A stretch of 64,000 nt of DNA from assembly GCF_000499845.2 (NCBI RefSeq), contig NC_023753.2, forward strand, positions 8,695,791-8,759,790, given 5' to 3'. Position 1 is the first letter of the stretch. Each line of letters starts with the position of its first letter. This document shows, piece by piece, positions 49,238 through 61,330 of the stretch. The position numbers were made by a program, and so were the translations under genes. Under the pieces are notes generated by a model that was not told the origin of the DNA, made no database searches, and saw only the letters and a list, made by a program, of their open reading frames with translations. Origin of the DNA: Phaseolus vulgaris. Its lineage: Eukaryota > Streptophyta > Magnoliopsida > Fabales > Fabaceae.

Positions 49238-49313
49238 TTGATTCTTGATTCTGCTCAATGAATATTCATTAGAAAATTATGCTTAGAGTTATTTACAATC
49301 TTTAATATCATGA

Positions 49314-49351
<38 letters not shown>

Positions 49352-51951
49352 AATTTATAATTAAATGATATAAAAAAATATTAAAACAATAGGATTTTGG
49401 ACCGTAGAGTAAATGTAAAAAGAAGTTAGTTGGCAACGTATCGAGTTCTTTAGGTAATGGAAGAAAAGAAAATGGTAGCTACTACTTACTTACATTTCCT
49501 AATTACATGAAATAATTTGATGGAATTTAATTGGAAATTTAAATTTAACTTCTATAGTCCTATCAATGTAAACGTAAATGATAGGGACTATAAAAGAAAT
49601 TAAAATGGCAAGGAGAATTAAAATCTTACATCTAAGAAAATGAATGGTTCTTATTTAGAAAAACGAAAAAGTAAATTTGTATGACTATAGTAATTAACCG
49701 AGTGATTAAACCTAATTACTTTTTTCATATTATTATTTGTTATTTTTTATTGTTTTAGGTCACCGTTAGATATTGTGCGTAATATTGATGACTCCTTACA
49801 TATCAGATATGTCATATTTGCATAATTAAATTAAAAACATAGTTATTGAAATTGATAACAAAAAATGATAGTTTTGTAAATAATAAAAAAATAAAAATAA
49901 TACATTTATGGAGATTTGAACAAAAAGTAACATTTAAAAAACAATGATAACTATTGGCCAATAATTTAAGGATTTGGAACAATATGAGAAACACAAACCG
50001 GATTTTAAGTAGAAAAGGAAAAAAAAAATCAAATACTATTGTAACTTTTCAGCAATGATTAGCATTGCTATAGTTAGATAAGATGAAAAAATAGATAAAT
50101 TAGATTAATGATAAAATAAAAGCAATTAAAGCTAAACACAATTCTATGCTTAAATATTTTTTTGTAAACATTATTTATTTTAGTTTTTGTAAATATATTA
50201 TTTTATTTATTAATCTCTATAAATACATTATTTTTATTTTAGTCCCCATAATTATATTATTTTTAGTTTTTGTGTATATTATTTTTTTAATTTATTAGTG
50301 TGACGCTTTTTATGCCATTTGTTTATTTTGATATTTTTTAAGACATAGTATGTGATTATCATGAGGTTATTAAGATGCTATCACCATTAAAATTAACTGA
50401 AAAATTTAATAATAGTTAGTAAAATAAAAAATTGATGAAGATTAAATTAAAATACTTCTGTTTTATGGAATAAATATATAATTAAACCTAAAATATACTA
50501 TCCAAATAAAGAGGAGTACTAATAATACACGTTTATCCTAGTGACTAAAATTTATTAAAACTACAAAATTAAGAGGAAAACCGTTAAATAAATTATAAAA
50601 CCTGACAGATTTTATATCTTCTAATAAATTTTAACTGATAGGAGAGGATATATTAAAACGAATTTCTAACATTTATCTATAGTGAGAGAGAACTGGTTTT
50701 ATTACAGTATTATAACAACGAAATAATTGATTGTTGTTTCTTAATTTAGACGCTAAAAAAATTGAAATACTGAACCAAAATGCTAATTAAAATCCTTAAA
50801 AAAATGATACTCTTCAAATAAAATAAAAACATAATATGTCCCATGCCGTGGACCATGATCCACCTCCTGATCCGACACACCACCTTGCTGACATCTCAGA
50901 CATCGTATCGTCTTCTGTTTAGCCTCTCCTTTTTATCGGAAAATAAATGGTGGATATATAAGATGAATAAAGATTTTTTATATCACTTGAAAAAGTATTG
51001 TCACGTCGAAAGAATATAAAAAACTAAAGAAGTGTGAAAGTATCGAGATTTTTAATAATATAGTATAATATTTTTATCTCTTAAATTATCAAAAGAATTA
51101 AATATGTTTTTGAATTGATTTTTCTCTTTGGTATGATTATTTTTAATAAAAAAATTAAAATAAGTTATTATTAGTTTTTTATATATATATAAATAAATCG
51201 ATTTCATGTTGAAAATTCATTTATTATGTTAAAATATAAATATTTTCTTTAAATGTATAGGAGTTTAAAGTTTAGATTTGGATAAAACTCAGTTTCGTAA
51301 AGATAAAGTATATTTAATCTTTATTAAAATAAGTAAAATTTAAAATATATATATATATATATACATATCATATAAAATAAATTTTAACTCAAATTGTATT
51401 AAGGTTATCCATTTTAATAATATTTAAAAAATTCACACGTTTTATTAATTAAAAGATAAAATTATACTAAGTTGACTCCAAAGAAGATATATGGTACTAC
51501 AATGCTAAAATTAAAATGTCTTGCAGGCGCTGTCTGATGCTGAAAATTGACAGGAAGAAGCCAGAAATTAAATGCTGACATTAATTTACTGGTGAGAGAC
51601 CTTCTGAATATTTGGACCAACATTTAATTCCCACACACGTACAGTACAACTCTATCTCAAAAGGGTAAAGTAGATGCAAGATGAATAAATAGGTAGAGAA
51701 AGCAAATTTATGACAACTTGCTTCTGTTTAGCTAAACACTGAGAAGGAAAGTCTGCATAATTTCTTATTTATTCTGAAGGCCTGATCCTAGAGTAAGCCC
51801 TTAAAAGTTCCTGCAGAAAAAGTAATTCCGTTGGTGATTAACCTGATCTACTATAGTTAAAAATGCAAAGATTTTGATATCTAGAAAAGAAAAAAAGTTT
51901 GAGATTTGATAACAGGGAGAAGCTTACTAACATACAAAGTCATGGCATATA
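49238..51951. other. AT-rich intergenic DNA
   Basis: No gene recognised. A short GC-richer stretch at about 50830-50930 shows no supported reading frame. Confidence 0.5.
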
Positions 51952-52725
51952 TTAATCATGCTGAGGGCCAGATCCGTGGCTAACTGTAGACCTTCTACCA
52001 CTCCTTGCTATTAAACTCGTACTCTGCACAACGTATTTTAAGATTTTGGTCACTGATACAAAAAATTAATGGGGTTTGTGTTTTGGATTATCACTAGTAT
52101 ACTAATGTTTTCATGCTCCTTGTCTTCATCTATCTACTAGACACAGTGCCACAACTGGCTTCAGTTCTGGTGGAGTGGTAATGCCCAATATTGATGATAA
52201 AAATCATTTTATATGCAAAATAGTTTTTGGTTTCACAGGAAACAAAAGTAAGGTTTTGTCTATATGGTTCCAAACAACATTATCTTTAAAAAGGGAAACT
52301 GAAAATGTTGAACAAGTGTTTCATAATCTTCAAAGCAAAACGGTCCACTCCTATATATGATCTATATAAAAGTATTGTGTACTATGTACATGGAACTGGT
52401 TCTTGTTTTGGTGATAAAAACACAAACACATGTATTTAGAGAGAGAGAGACATACAATGGTGCGATCTGTCACGGATGGTGGACCTGCAGCACCTAGCGA
52501 GGTTGTGTGAGTGTTGGTTGGAGAGCTTATAGTAGGATCTGCAGCAGCATGAGTTTGTGGCAGTGAGCTTCTCTCTTGTTTTGCCTCTGAAGACATTGAG
52601 GTTCCAGACTCAATACCTAGACACCTCAAAAGGGTCCTCAGTGCTTCTTGAAGAAAATGGCATGGATGGTACACATAGAATGTGGCTGTTCTCTCTTCTT
52701 CATGCCATGGTGATGATTCTTCCAT
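51952..52725 (-). CDS. Plant elicitor peptide precursor (PROPEP)
   Basis: Two exons on the minus strand: 52725-52456 (90 codons) and 52023-51952 (23 codons plus TAA), with a 432-bp GT-AG intron in phase 0. The product is 113 residues. The N-terminal part has the conserved amphipathic helix FLQEALRTLLRCLG (24-37) after an aromatic YVYHP segment, as in known PROPEPs, which have no signal peptide and stay in the cytosol or at the tonoplast. The middle is Ser/Thr-rich and poorly conserved. Exon 2 encodes the C-terminal peptide STSLIARSGRRSTVSHGSGPQHD minus nothing; its core SHGSGPQH matches the legume Pep consensus as I recall it. In this family metacaspases cut the precursor after damage and the freed ~23-residue peptide binds PEPR receptor kinases at the surface to start immune signalling. 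The odd point is the last residue, Asp, where Asn is the rule. Arg88, three residues before the exon junction, is a plausible cleavage site (inference). Confidence 0.85.
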
Positions 52726-53995
52726 TCTCTTTTCCCTTAACTTCTTATGCGTTTTCTCAATTAATCTTACCCTTTAAGTGCTTTTAAGTGCTTTGTTTGC
52801 TTCTGTCAGCTATCACTACTCGCTTATAAATTAAATGCAGTCCCTTTCAAAAACTTATAATCTTAGATAAGTGAAACAATATAAGAAATATGTGTACTGA
52901 TATCTGTGGAGTTGAGAGCTCCATTATCCTTTAAAAAACGTATTAGTAACTTAAGGATGGAAATATTGTTTTTAAGAGATTTCTCAGTGGATTATAACTG
53001 AGAAAAATGTATATAAATTGTAATTACTTATTAGAGATACAGGAACACGTAACCTTCTCCTAAATGAAAAAAAAATTAATACAAGCAAATGAAATACAGA
53101 ATTACTTCACCCTCTTTCTCTAACCAAATCATCTAAATTATTTTTTTTTATCTTTCCTTTCTTCACCACCAAAACATTAGAAGAGAAGTTGTCCATAAAT
53201 AATTTTCCTTTAAATATAGCATTGCAGCAGAGATGGGAGTGTAACAGCAGAATAGTTGGTATTAAAAGATTTAAAAAATTGCTGCAACTTCAATGTTTAT
53301 TACCTTCTGAGGAAGCAGCTGAAAGTGTGTGGATTAATGGTGGTGCAGAATGGCATAGAAAATTAATTGCAGAGTTGTAAAAAGCACAGTATACCGAGTG
53401 AAACCCACTGTGTGTATCTATCTTCTTGTCCTTATTGCACCTAATCCTCTGATATAAAAGACTGGTCATACAAAGTTATAGGCCCACATCGATCCACGTG
53501 ATTAAGTCTCCTTTCATCTCACAACACGATCATATGCTGTGCCAACTTCAAAGATAACCAAGTGTAGTTTCGTAAAACTTCTTTTCTACTTTTAACAACG
53601 TCTTCACTAATACAGTTACTAAATATCGGAATCACCTGATTTATAAATACTACTGAAAATACACGCACTTATTTACATGTATATTTACTTTTTTTCTTAT
53701 GAAAACAAATAATTTTTGAAATAAATATTTTTTTCTATTACAAGTTTTCGTAACAAATACTTTTTTAATAAGTTTATTCTAGATTTTTTTTTAGTTTGTT
53801 GGTGATCTTTATTATTAAAAGTAGTTATTTAAATTTAAAAGAATAATTACTTAAATCATAAAATAATAAAAACTTGTATACAATAGTTAAAATTTCTTTT
53901 TAATATTATAAATATGGCCTTCATTAACCATTTAATATATTAAAATAATTAATATTCAAGATACTTAAGAGATATTTTAGAAAAAGATACCACCA

Positions 53996-54033
<38 letters not shown>

Positions 54034-54187
54034 TGTAATAAACTATAAAATAGTTTTAGAGTAGAACATAATTAAAGTGATACATGATATTTTATTATTA
54101 AAATAAAAATTGTATAAAAATATAAAAATTAGTTATTTAAGTTTCATTTTAATATAATTACCATCTCTCTAAAATTATTGTTTTCCT
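52726..54187. other. Upstream region of PROPEP and intergenic DNA
   Basis: Presumably holds the PROPEP promoter. No further gene. The 63-codon frame at 53189-53380 resembles nothing known. An AT microsatellite is at about 54001-54029. Confidence 0.5.
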
Positions 54188-56110
54188 AATCTATTTTCTT
54201 TCTAAGATTTTGACCATCTCTTTCATCGGATTGACGATGATCGAATGCCATGGGTTTCTCTTAATAGTAAGTTCATTTTTTTTCTTATTTTTCTTTGAGT
54301 CAGATTTGAGTTTTTAGGTTTATTTAGTCAAGATATGTTTGCATGTGATGTTTATAGCCTCAAGGTTAGTCCATGTTAGTTCATAGTCCCAATTATATGT
54401 TTGGGATCATTGATCGGAACTTTGTGGTGCAAGTTAAGTTGTTTATGTGTTCTTTAGGAGTTGAAGTTCTTTGTGAGTAGCCTACTTCTACTTAGGTAAG
54501 GGAAACTAGTTTTACTCTTCAAAAAAACCCTAAGTTAGAAGATTTGAATGTGAAGGTGATGTGAAACTTTAAATTTTCTCGCAAGATTTGTTGTTGAGTA
54601 AATTAGTGTATTTTGATTTAAATTGAAAGTGAAAATATTGAGATGAAAGATATTGTTGATTTGGTAAGTTTACGAGTTAATTGTAATGTGAACAAATTTC
54701 TTGCAATGTGTTTGAATGGTATTATGAATCATTTAAAATGTAAACATTGAGAATATTTTTTGTTTGAATTTGGATGTTGAAATTGAATGAATTTGATTTT
54801 GGAAACCATGAGTGTATAGATATATAGGTTGACACGAGAGTTCATGTAGAATAATTGTCCAACTTTGAGCAAGATGGTATCAATTTTTGGTTTGATATGT
54901 TTTGTGAAAATATCAATTTTGTATTAATTTTTTTAGTGAAAGCTTGAAAGATATCAATTTTATGTTATGTATGTTAATTTCACTTTAGAGAGATATTTTA
55001 TCTTTAGCGAAATATCCTCTTTCAAGCTAGATTAGGATAGTAAAACTCACCTTCCTCTTGAGTCCATTTTCACTCAAGCGATAGGATTCTCGCTCAAGCA
55101 AAAATGGGATGGAAATTTGGGTTGTTGTCGGGTTTATTTTCATTCAAGTGAGACGATTCTCAGACCAACAAAAATAGCACTAGAAGTGAGCTTGCTCTCA
55201 GCCTCATATTCGCTCAAGCGACGAGATTTTTGCTCAAGTGAGATCAATTTTTATTCAAGCTATAAAAAACTTAAACTTTAGATTTTTCTTCTGAAATAAT
55301 GTTTTATAATTGTTTATTGTTTTAATTAAATTTTATGTAAATTTTTATTTATATATGTAATTGAAAATAATGTTTTATAATTTTTATTTACCTTTTTTTA
55401 TTTTTGGATTGTTTAATGATCTAAACTTTTGTGTGATTGAATGACGTATTTATGTATGATATGAAATATGAAATAATGTGAGAATGTGATGAGACATGGT
55501 ATTTTCAGGAAATGAAATAACATGTTGAGATTGTTAGGATGTTCGTTGACTGGGGATTCATCTAGAATGAGGTATCCTGATTTTACGTGATATATTGGAA
55601 TCATATAGATGGAGATTATCAGGTGATGAGAGTTGAAGGAGATTCATATGAATGAGTTTGCAATTTAAAGATATTTGGACTGACCTATTATATGAATTAA
55701 CCATATAATATGGGATTATTTAATACTGAGATTAATATTTGCATAGTTGCGTTGATTTCAAAGTGGGGTAGTATGACAAATGTAGATATCTAAGTTTAAG
55801 TCAATGCATGAGTCTTCTAAAAGTAGAGTCAAATGTGTGTGTATGTTGGTCAATGAATTTCTCACATGAGAAATATTGAGTATGAATTATTTATAGACAC
55901 TTGATTGCTTTGATAAAATGTAATGTATGAACAATGATGAAATATATGTTTATGATTTAAAGTCACATTTATATTAGAAGTTTTAAAAATTGTTACTTTA
56001 CCCTATTGTTTGTGTTGTGTTCATTTTTCCTTATCCATGATGATCATGTATTATACAGAAACATATGATGATGTTATATGTTGTTGCATTTTCTTTTAAC
56101 TTTTTGTTTC
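54188..56110. repeat. Unclassified dispersed-repeat-like segment with CTCAAGCGA motifs
   Basis: A roughly 1.9-kb stretch that differs in texture from its surroundings: T-rich, G-containing, with few open frames. At 55070-55260, phrases of the form CTCAAGCGA / TTCAAGTGA recur six times, often 20-30 bp apart with GATTCTC or GAGATTTT between. This recalls untranslated parts of legume LTR elements, but no coding domain, LTR pair or target duplication was found. Boundaries are rough. Confidence 0.35.
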
Positions 56111-57120
56111 TTATATATAGATATTAAATTGCTTAGGAATATATATTTTGAGATTATGTATGAATGATTACATATACTTATACATTTTAATTACATATTT
56201 ACATAATAATATAGTATTAAATTGATACAATTAGAGATGTTACATTATTCATAACAAAATATATCTAAGGTTTATAACCTTTTTCGTTTAAGTAAATTTG
56301 ATAATTTTATATATAATCTTAAATAATAATAAAAATATTTTGCTGATCCGTAAAACACTTTTTTTTGTTTTTTATTATTTAAAAACATTAATTAATTGAT
56401 AACATTTTTTAAGTGAATTGATGAAGTGTTTATTAAATGATACATTGACTATTAACTAAAACTTATATCTATAATTTTTATCTTTAGATTTTTAATAAAT
56501 TTTTACATGGTTTTCAAAAAGAAAATCATTTTAATCTTCCATAAAAAAATCTCTATATATTAAATTAATATTAAATAAAAAATATTCAATTTGATGAAAA
56601 TATTGTTATTATTTTATTTTTCATTTTTTAAATTTTATGCTCAGATAGAGAATATTGAAAAAAGAATGTAAACTTTAACTAAAGGGTTGTGAATAAACGG
56701 TAGGATCATAATAGAAATAAAAAATATTATTAAAAACTAAAACAAAATTAAGTCTATATTAAATTAGAAAATGTATGAAGTTGGAAAAATCTTAAAAAAA
56801 ATACTGTTGGAAATTCTGAAATTAATTTGGGATAACATTCTTTCCAAAAGAGAAAAAAAAAGTGGTAAAAAATTAATCATAAATTTTAAATTTTTAAATA
56901 CATTAAAATTGTTTCTTTTAAGGCTGATATCCCGAGCACACTGTAAACGTAGTAATTTTGGAAAAGCTTAAACATAAAGGATTAAAAAATGTTGTTATTT
57001 TTCTACGAGTTGTTAAAATAAACACAATTATTAAAGATACCAAATGTCTAGTTTTTCTTCTGAATATCACCCACAGAAACGCATTTCTAAAGGGGAGCGT
57101 GAAAAGATCAAATAAAAAAA
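56111..57120. other. AT-rich intergenic DNA
   Basis: No gene recognised. The short open frames at 56771-57170 are lysine-rich products of A-rich sequence. Confidence 0.5.
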
Positions 57121-57269
57121 GGCAGATTCTTCATGCACCAAATCATTTTATATACATAAGAAAAAATTAAAATACCTTATGATTTTTTAAAATGTGCACC
57201 CAACCCCCATCCAACTCGCCCAATCCAACAACATTGCACTCTTTTTGCTGTGATCACTGTGAGGAGGCA

Positions 57270-57440
57270 GCACGGAGAAGGATTGAAGCCGCTGGAGAAG
57301 GATTGAAGCCGTCGGAGAAGGAGAGGAAACTACCAGAGAAGGATTGAAGCTGCCGAAGAAGAAGACTAAGCCGTCGGAGAAGAAGACGAAGCCACCGGAG
57401 AAGGATTGAAGCCGCCAGAAAATGATTAAAGCCACAGGTA
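57270..57440. repeat. Degenerate ~21-bp tandem repeats (GATTGAAGCCGCCGGAGAAG)
   Basis: Variants of GGAGAAGGATTGAAGCCG recur about eight times in the element at 57121-57980. The Ser/Leu-rich open frames on the minus strand here are products of the repeat, not evidence of a gene. Confidence 0.75.
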
Positions 57441-57570
57441 GTTGGTAAAAAGGTTCTGTGACATATAGGTAGAGTTGACAGCCAATATGAATAAATATGC
57501 AACTTTTACCCAATTTTTATTGACGGTGTAAAATTAATATTGGAACCATTATCACAACTACAACTAGTGA

Positions 57571-57811
57571 AGGGGAAAACATTGAGGTGCGATTAATTAA
57601 AGACTGGGACACTCTCTTTCTCTGTGTACAGGAAGAAGAAAAAGAAGAATCACATATTCGAAACCCACCTAGAAGCAAATCCGAAAACCCTTCATTTATT
57701 AGCACTGGTAGTCAAGGCAATAGAGGAGATACATAGCACGGAATTTAAGGGGAAAACATTGAGGTGCGATTAATGAAAGACAGGGACACTGGAGAAAATA
57801 AGGGTTATGCC
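57571..57811 (+). pseudogene. Captured fragments of an RRM RNA-binding protein gene (hnRNP Q/R-like)
   Basis: At 57712-57767 the + strand reads VKAIEEIHSTEFKGKTLRC, and overlapping it from 57764 in the next frame reads VRLMKDRDTGENKGYA. Both match parts of one RRM domain in plant hnRNP Q/R-like (LIF2-type) proteins as I recall them, but in those proteins the RLMKDRDTGENKGYA segment comes before the EEL...FKGKTLRC segment. The same late-to-early junction (GGGGAAAACATTGAGGTGCG) occurs earlier at 57572-57616 with more changes (VRLIKDWDT). Neither copy has an open frame through, so these are non-coding gene fragments inside the transposon. Confidence 0.7.
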
Positions 57812-58017
57812 TCCTTACAATCACAGAAAAAAAATGTGCAATGCTGCAGGGTTGGGTTGAGTGTGAGTTGGGTGCACATTTTAAAAAATCCTAATTTTCA
57901 TTTTATTAAAGATATTTTAGTCTTTTTCTTTATGTATATTGGGTGCAGTTCAAAATGATCTGGTGCAGGAAGAATCTGCCAAAAAAAAAGGTTGGTTATG
58001 ACAGCCCATTCTAAATG

Positions 58018-58315
58018 GGCCAATCACTTCCTACACCATATAGTTACATCCAATTTTACTCTTAAAGAAAATGAGAAAAACACATTCCGAATTACATTTA
58101 CCGGAATATGTTTTGAGATTTTTTTTTGGAACGAAGTTTTTTTATTGTTGATTTTTTTATCTAGAATGAGATTTTGATTTTTGTTTTAAGATTTTTATTT
58201 TAAAATATATTGTTTTCAATTTTAGATTTTCATTTCAAAAAAGAATGATATTTTCGAAATTTTAAAACTATGTAGAGTGCAGGCTCAAAAAGAATGGGTG
58301 TAGAAAGAATTTGCC
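58018..58315. mobile_element. Small inverted-repeat element related to the 57.1-kb element
   Basis: About 298 bp with ends GGCCAATCACTTCCTACACC (left) and GGTGTAGAAAGAATTTGCC (right), which are imperfect inverted repeats resembling the GGCAGATTCTTC...GCACC ends of the neighbour. Flanks TCTAAATG and TCTAAAGG could be an 8-bp target duplication with one change. No coding sequence. Confidence 0.5.
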
Positions 58316-59678
58316 TCTAAAGGGTCTACAAAGCCGTCTTCGGGTTTCTAAGTTTGTTTGTACTAAAAACTTAGGGCTCTTTCTTCCTGAACCGCATAAT
58401 TTTTAGTTGCACGACTATAATTTTAAAATAACTATGTATTCTAGAAATCTTCTGCAGCAAGGATCTTAGAATTTTCAGAAGATGATTTTTACATTTCGAG
58501 TGAGCTTTTGGGAATAAGCTTTTTCAAACAGAATTTCCAAACACAAAATTTTCGAAACATACATAATATCTTCCAGAATAAGTTTTCTAAAATATATGAA
58601 ATATATTTCAGAATAAATTTTCCAAAATATTTATATTCCAAAACCAGCATTCTAGAAATAACTTTTTTCATAACAAGTTTTCTTCTTTTTCTTCCTCTTA
58701 AAGAGTGATGCATATCATTACATATTTTTTTTATATATATATTTAGGTGAAGAGAAAATTGTCATAAATGGCCATTTTCGATTAGTACCGGTGCAGTTAG
58801 TAATATTGGGATGCAGGAAGAAAGAACGTAAACTTAGACTTGAGCCACACTACATGGTCTTGGCCCATTTTCTAGTTATGAAGCCCAATGTAAAAACATA
58901 TCTTATTTTAAACTTCGTCCATATTAAAAAAAAGGTCAACCTTTTTAAGGTTGTAACTGTACGACAATTTTTTTCAGTACAAAACTGCAATTTTTTATTT
59001 TCAGCAGAAAAATGAGATAAATTTTATGACCAAAAAGTAAGCCTGAGTAATTTAAGGATAATTATTTCCCCAAGAAGCTGTGGCTAATAAAAAATGAATG
59101 GTGTAAAAGTTTGTTAATGTAAAGAATAAGAAAAAATGCAGAGACAGGTGTGAAGGTATGATGAGGGGTTTGGGTTAGGCCCAAAGATTGAAATATTGAA
59201 AAGGCAAAAGGCTTTTGATGGGCCCCTCAGACGAATGTGTGGTGAATGCGACCATTTGGTTTTTTGTATAGAAGAGAACATTATTTATTTGGAATGCATG
59301 AAGTTCCAAAGGAAAAAGAAAATTTAAAAAACTGACACACGTGGGACTGGGAAAGTACCTCTCTACCAAATCAACCACTTTCATAAAACTCCAAAATTAG
59401 TGGGTTTCGATATTATTATTTGCTTTGGAATTAAATTGGATGGTGTTATACAAAAATTGATGGATGTAACTATGAAAATGTCTCTTTCTTTCAATACCAT
59501 AAACTTTTCCCCCTTTCTCTTTGTCCTCATGCTTCCATGCAACTCATAACAACACATTTATATCTTCTTTATTCATTTTTTTCATTCTTAAGTCCCTAAT
59601 ATTTAATTTATCCACACCTTCTATAATTAAATTAATAAATTTTATTATCATGTTAAACAAAATCAAGTACAAAACATT
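58316..59678. other. Intergenic DNA, no gene recognised
   Basis: Includes repeated TTCCAAAATAT/TTCTAGAA-type phrases around 58440-58690 that read open on both strands by chance. No protein family is seen. Confidence 0.5.
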
Positions 59679-60095
59679 CACTATTAAAAAATAATTAAAT
59701 AGAAATTAATTTTAAAAATAAAAAACAATTAATTATTATATTGACTAAATTAGATATATTTTAAAGATTAAAAAAATTAATATCTAAACTAATTTATATT
59801 ATTGATAAATATAGTTTAAATTATATCTAATTAGTTAATAATGTTTTAATTTTATTTCTTTATCAACAATAAACAATAAATAAATATGAATCAGTTGAAG
59901 GGTGATTAATTCTTATACACGTAAATACAACATTTAACTTTTGCAAACTCTCAAATATTAAATATTAATTATTAATTATTTAGATTTTAAAGTTAGTAGT
60001 TAAAACTTTAATAGCTAATTAAATATTAATTTAGAAATTATAATTTAATTAATATTATAATTAATTATTTTTTATTTTTAAATTGATTTCTGTTT
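59679..60095. mobile_element. Decayed CACTA-type relic
   Basis: The left end CACTATTAAAAAATAATT and interior phrases (ATTAATTATTATATTGACTAAATTAG, then the mirrored TTAGTAGTTAAAACTTTAATAGCTAATTAAATA and TTGATTTCTGTTT) follow the family seen at 39.4 and 48.9 kb. It has many substitutions, an inserted segment near 59870-59950 and no recognisable right terminus. Confidence 0.4.
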
Positions 60096-61330
60096 AGAGA
60101 AACTTACAAAATAATTATTCGCAATTATATTAATATTAAAGTTTTTAAAATTTGAGTGTAATCTTAGTTGGGCAATTTATAAAAGGAAAAGTAGTCACTC
60201 TCCATTAATTAATTATTGATTAATGTATCTTAATAATGGGTTTTATTGGTAATGTTTTGGTGTTGTTGCCATCAAGGTTGTCTTAAACTAACAGCTCTCT
60301 CCCCTCTAAGAAAAGTACTTCTGCAATCATTAATGTCATTGCAATCCAACATCATACTCCATCTCAATTTTTTTAATATTTTTATTTCTTGTTTGTCAAT
60401 TTAAACTTTATTAAGATTTGTAGCTGATGGGTCATTTAAACTAAATTTTAAGTCTCATATTGTTTGCATAATTACTAAATTTTGAAAAGCTCAATATAAA
60501 ATATTTAGATAACTGTAACTATAAAAGGGACAAAGAAAATTACAAATATTATATAATACATCTTATTTACAAATGTATGTGTAGTTTAATGTTGAATATT
60601 TATAAAATTACATGTTTATTACTTTATTTAATTTTATGAAGTTATAATATTATATTTCTTTAATAATTTATATATTATTATTTTATTAACAGTGATAAGA
60701 TCAGAGATACACTATTAAATATTGACTTATTACCTTAATTGATTAAATAATTGATCCAATTTTAAAGACAGCGTGGAAGAGTATTGATATATGTCAGTCT
60801 CATTGTGGGGTTTTAGCTGTCGACTAACATCATAATGTTTTTAGAGTTTTATGATTTAATAGTGAAAATATATTATTATTATTATCTAATTAATAATATT
60901 TATATATAATTTTAAATCTTTGAGTTAATTTTCATAAAAATTAAAATTTTTGTCCTAGTATTGCTCATACATTCTTCTTTTAAAAGATGCTTAATATTGA
61001 GTTATTTCTCTTACACAAAATAAGTATTTTTCTCTCCATTATTTAAGATTGTGTCAGAAAGGAATAAAGAAGAATAGAAAGATGGTGTTAAAATAAAAAG
61101 ATTACCATTACCCTCATACGTTTGTCATTGTTCTTATGGACATTAATGTTTTTTTAATAAACATATACTCTATTCTTATGCATAGAAACAACCACATATC
61201 ATTCTAGAGTCTTGATTAAAATATAAAATCTTAAGAGAATATATTATCATATATACTATCGTAGGTTAGTTTTTTTTATGATTTCATTATCATATCTCTT
61301 ATTTTTTTATTTTTTTTATTTATTTTTTGT
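60096..61330. other. AT-rich intergenic DNA
   Basis: No gene recognised and no copy of the LTR-like sequence that begins at 62787. Confidence 0.5.

Larger units (their letters stand above)
57121..57980. mobile_element. Gene-capturing Mutator-like (Pack-MULE-like) element
   Basis: An 860-bp element whose ends are inverted copies: GGCAGATTCTTC at 57121, and its complement GAAGAATCTGCC ending at 57980. The inverted similarity runs about 120-150 bp inward (GCACCAAATCATTTT, TATACATAAG, TTTTTTAAAATGTGCACCCAA), with a small internal indel. It is flanked by 9-bp A-rich sequences differing at one base (57112-57120 and 57981-57989), which fits a Mutator-like insertion but is weak evidence in A-rich DNA. 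The interior holds a GAAGCCG-type tandem repeat and fragments of an RRM-protein gene. There is no transposase. Confidence 0.75.

Noticed and set aside
57187..57513. Ser/Leu-rich reverse-strand proteins of 108 and 82 codons
   Set aside because: They are produced by a tandem nucleotide repeat inside a transposon.
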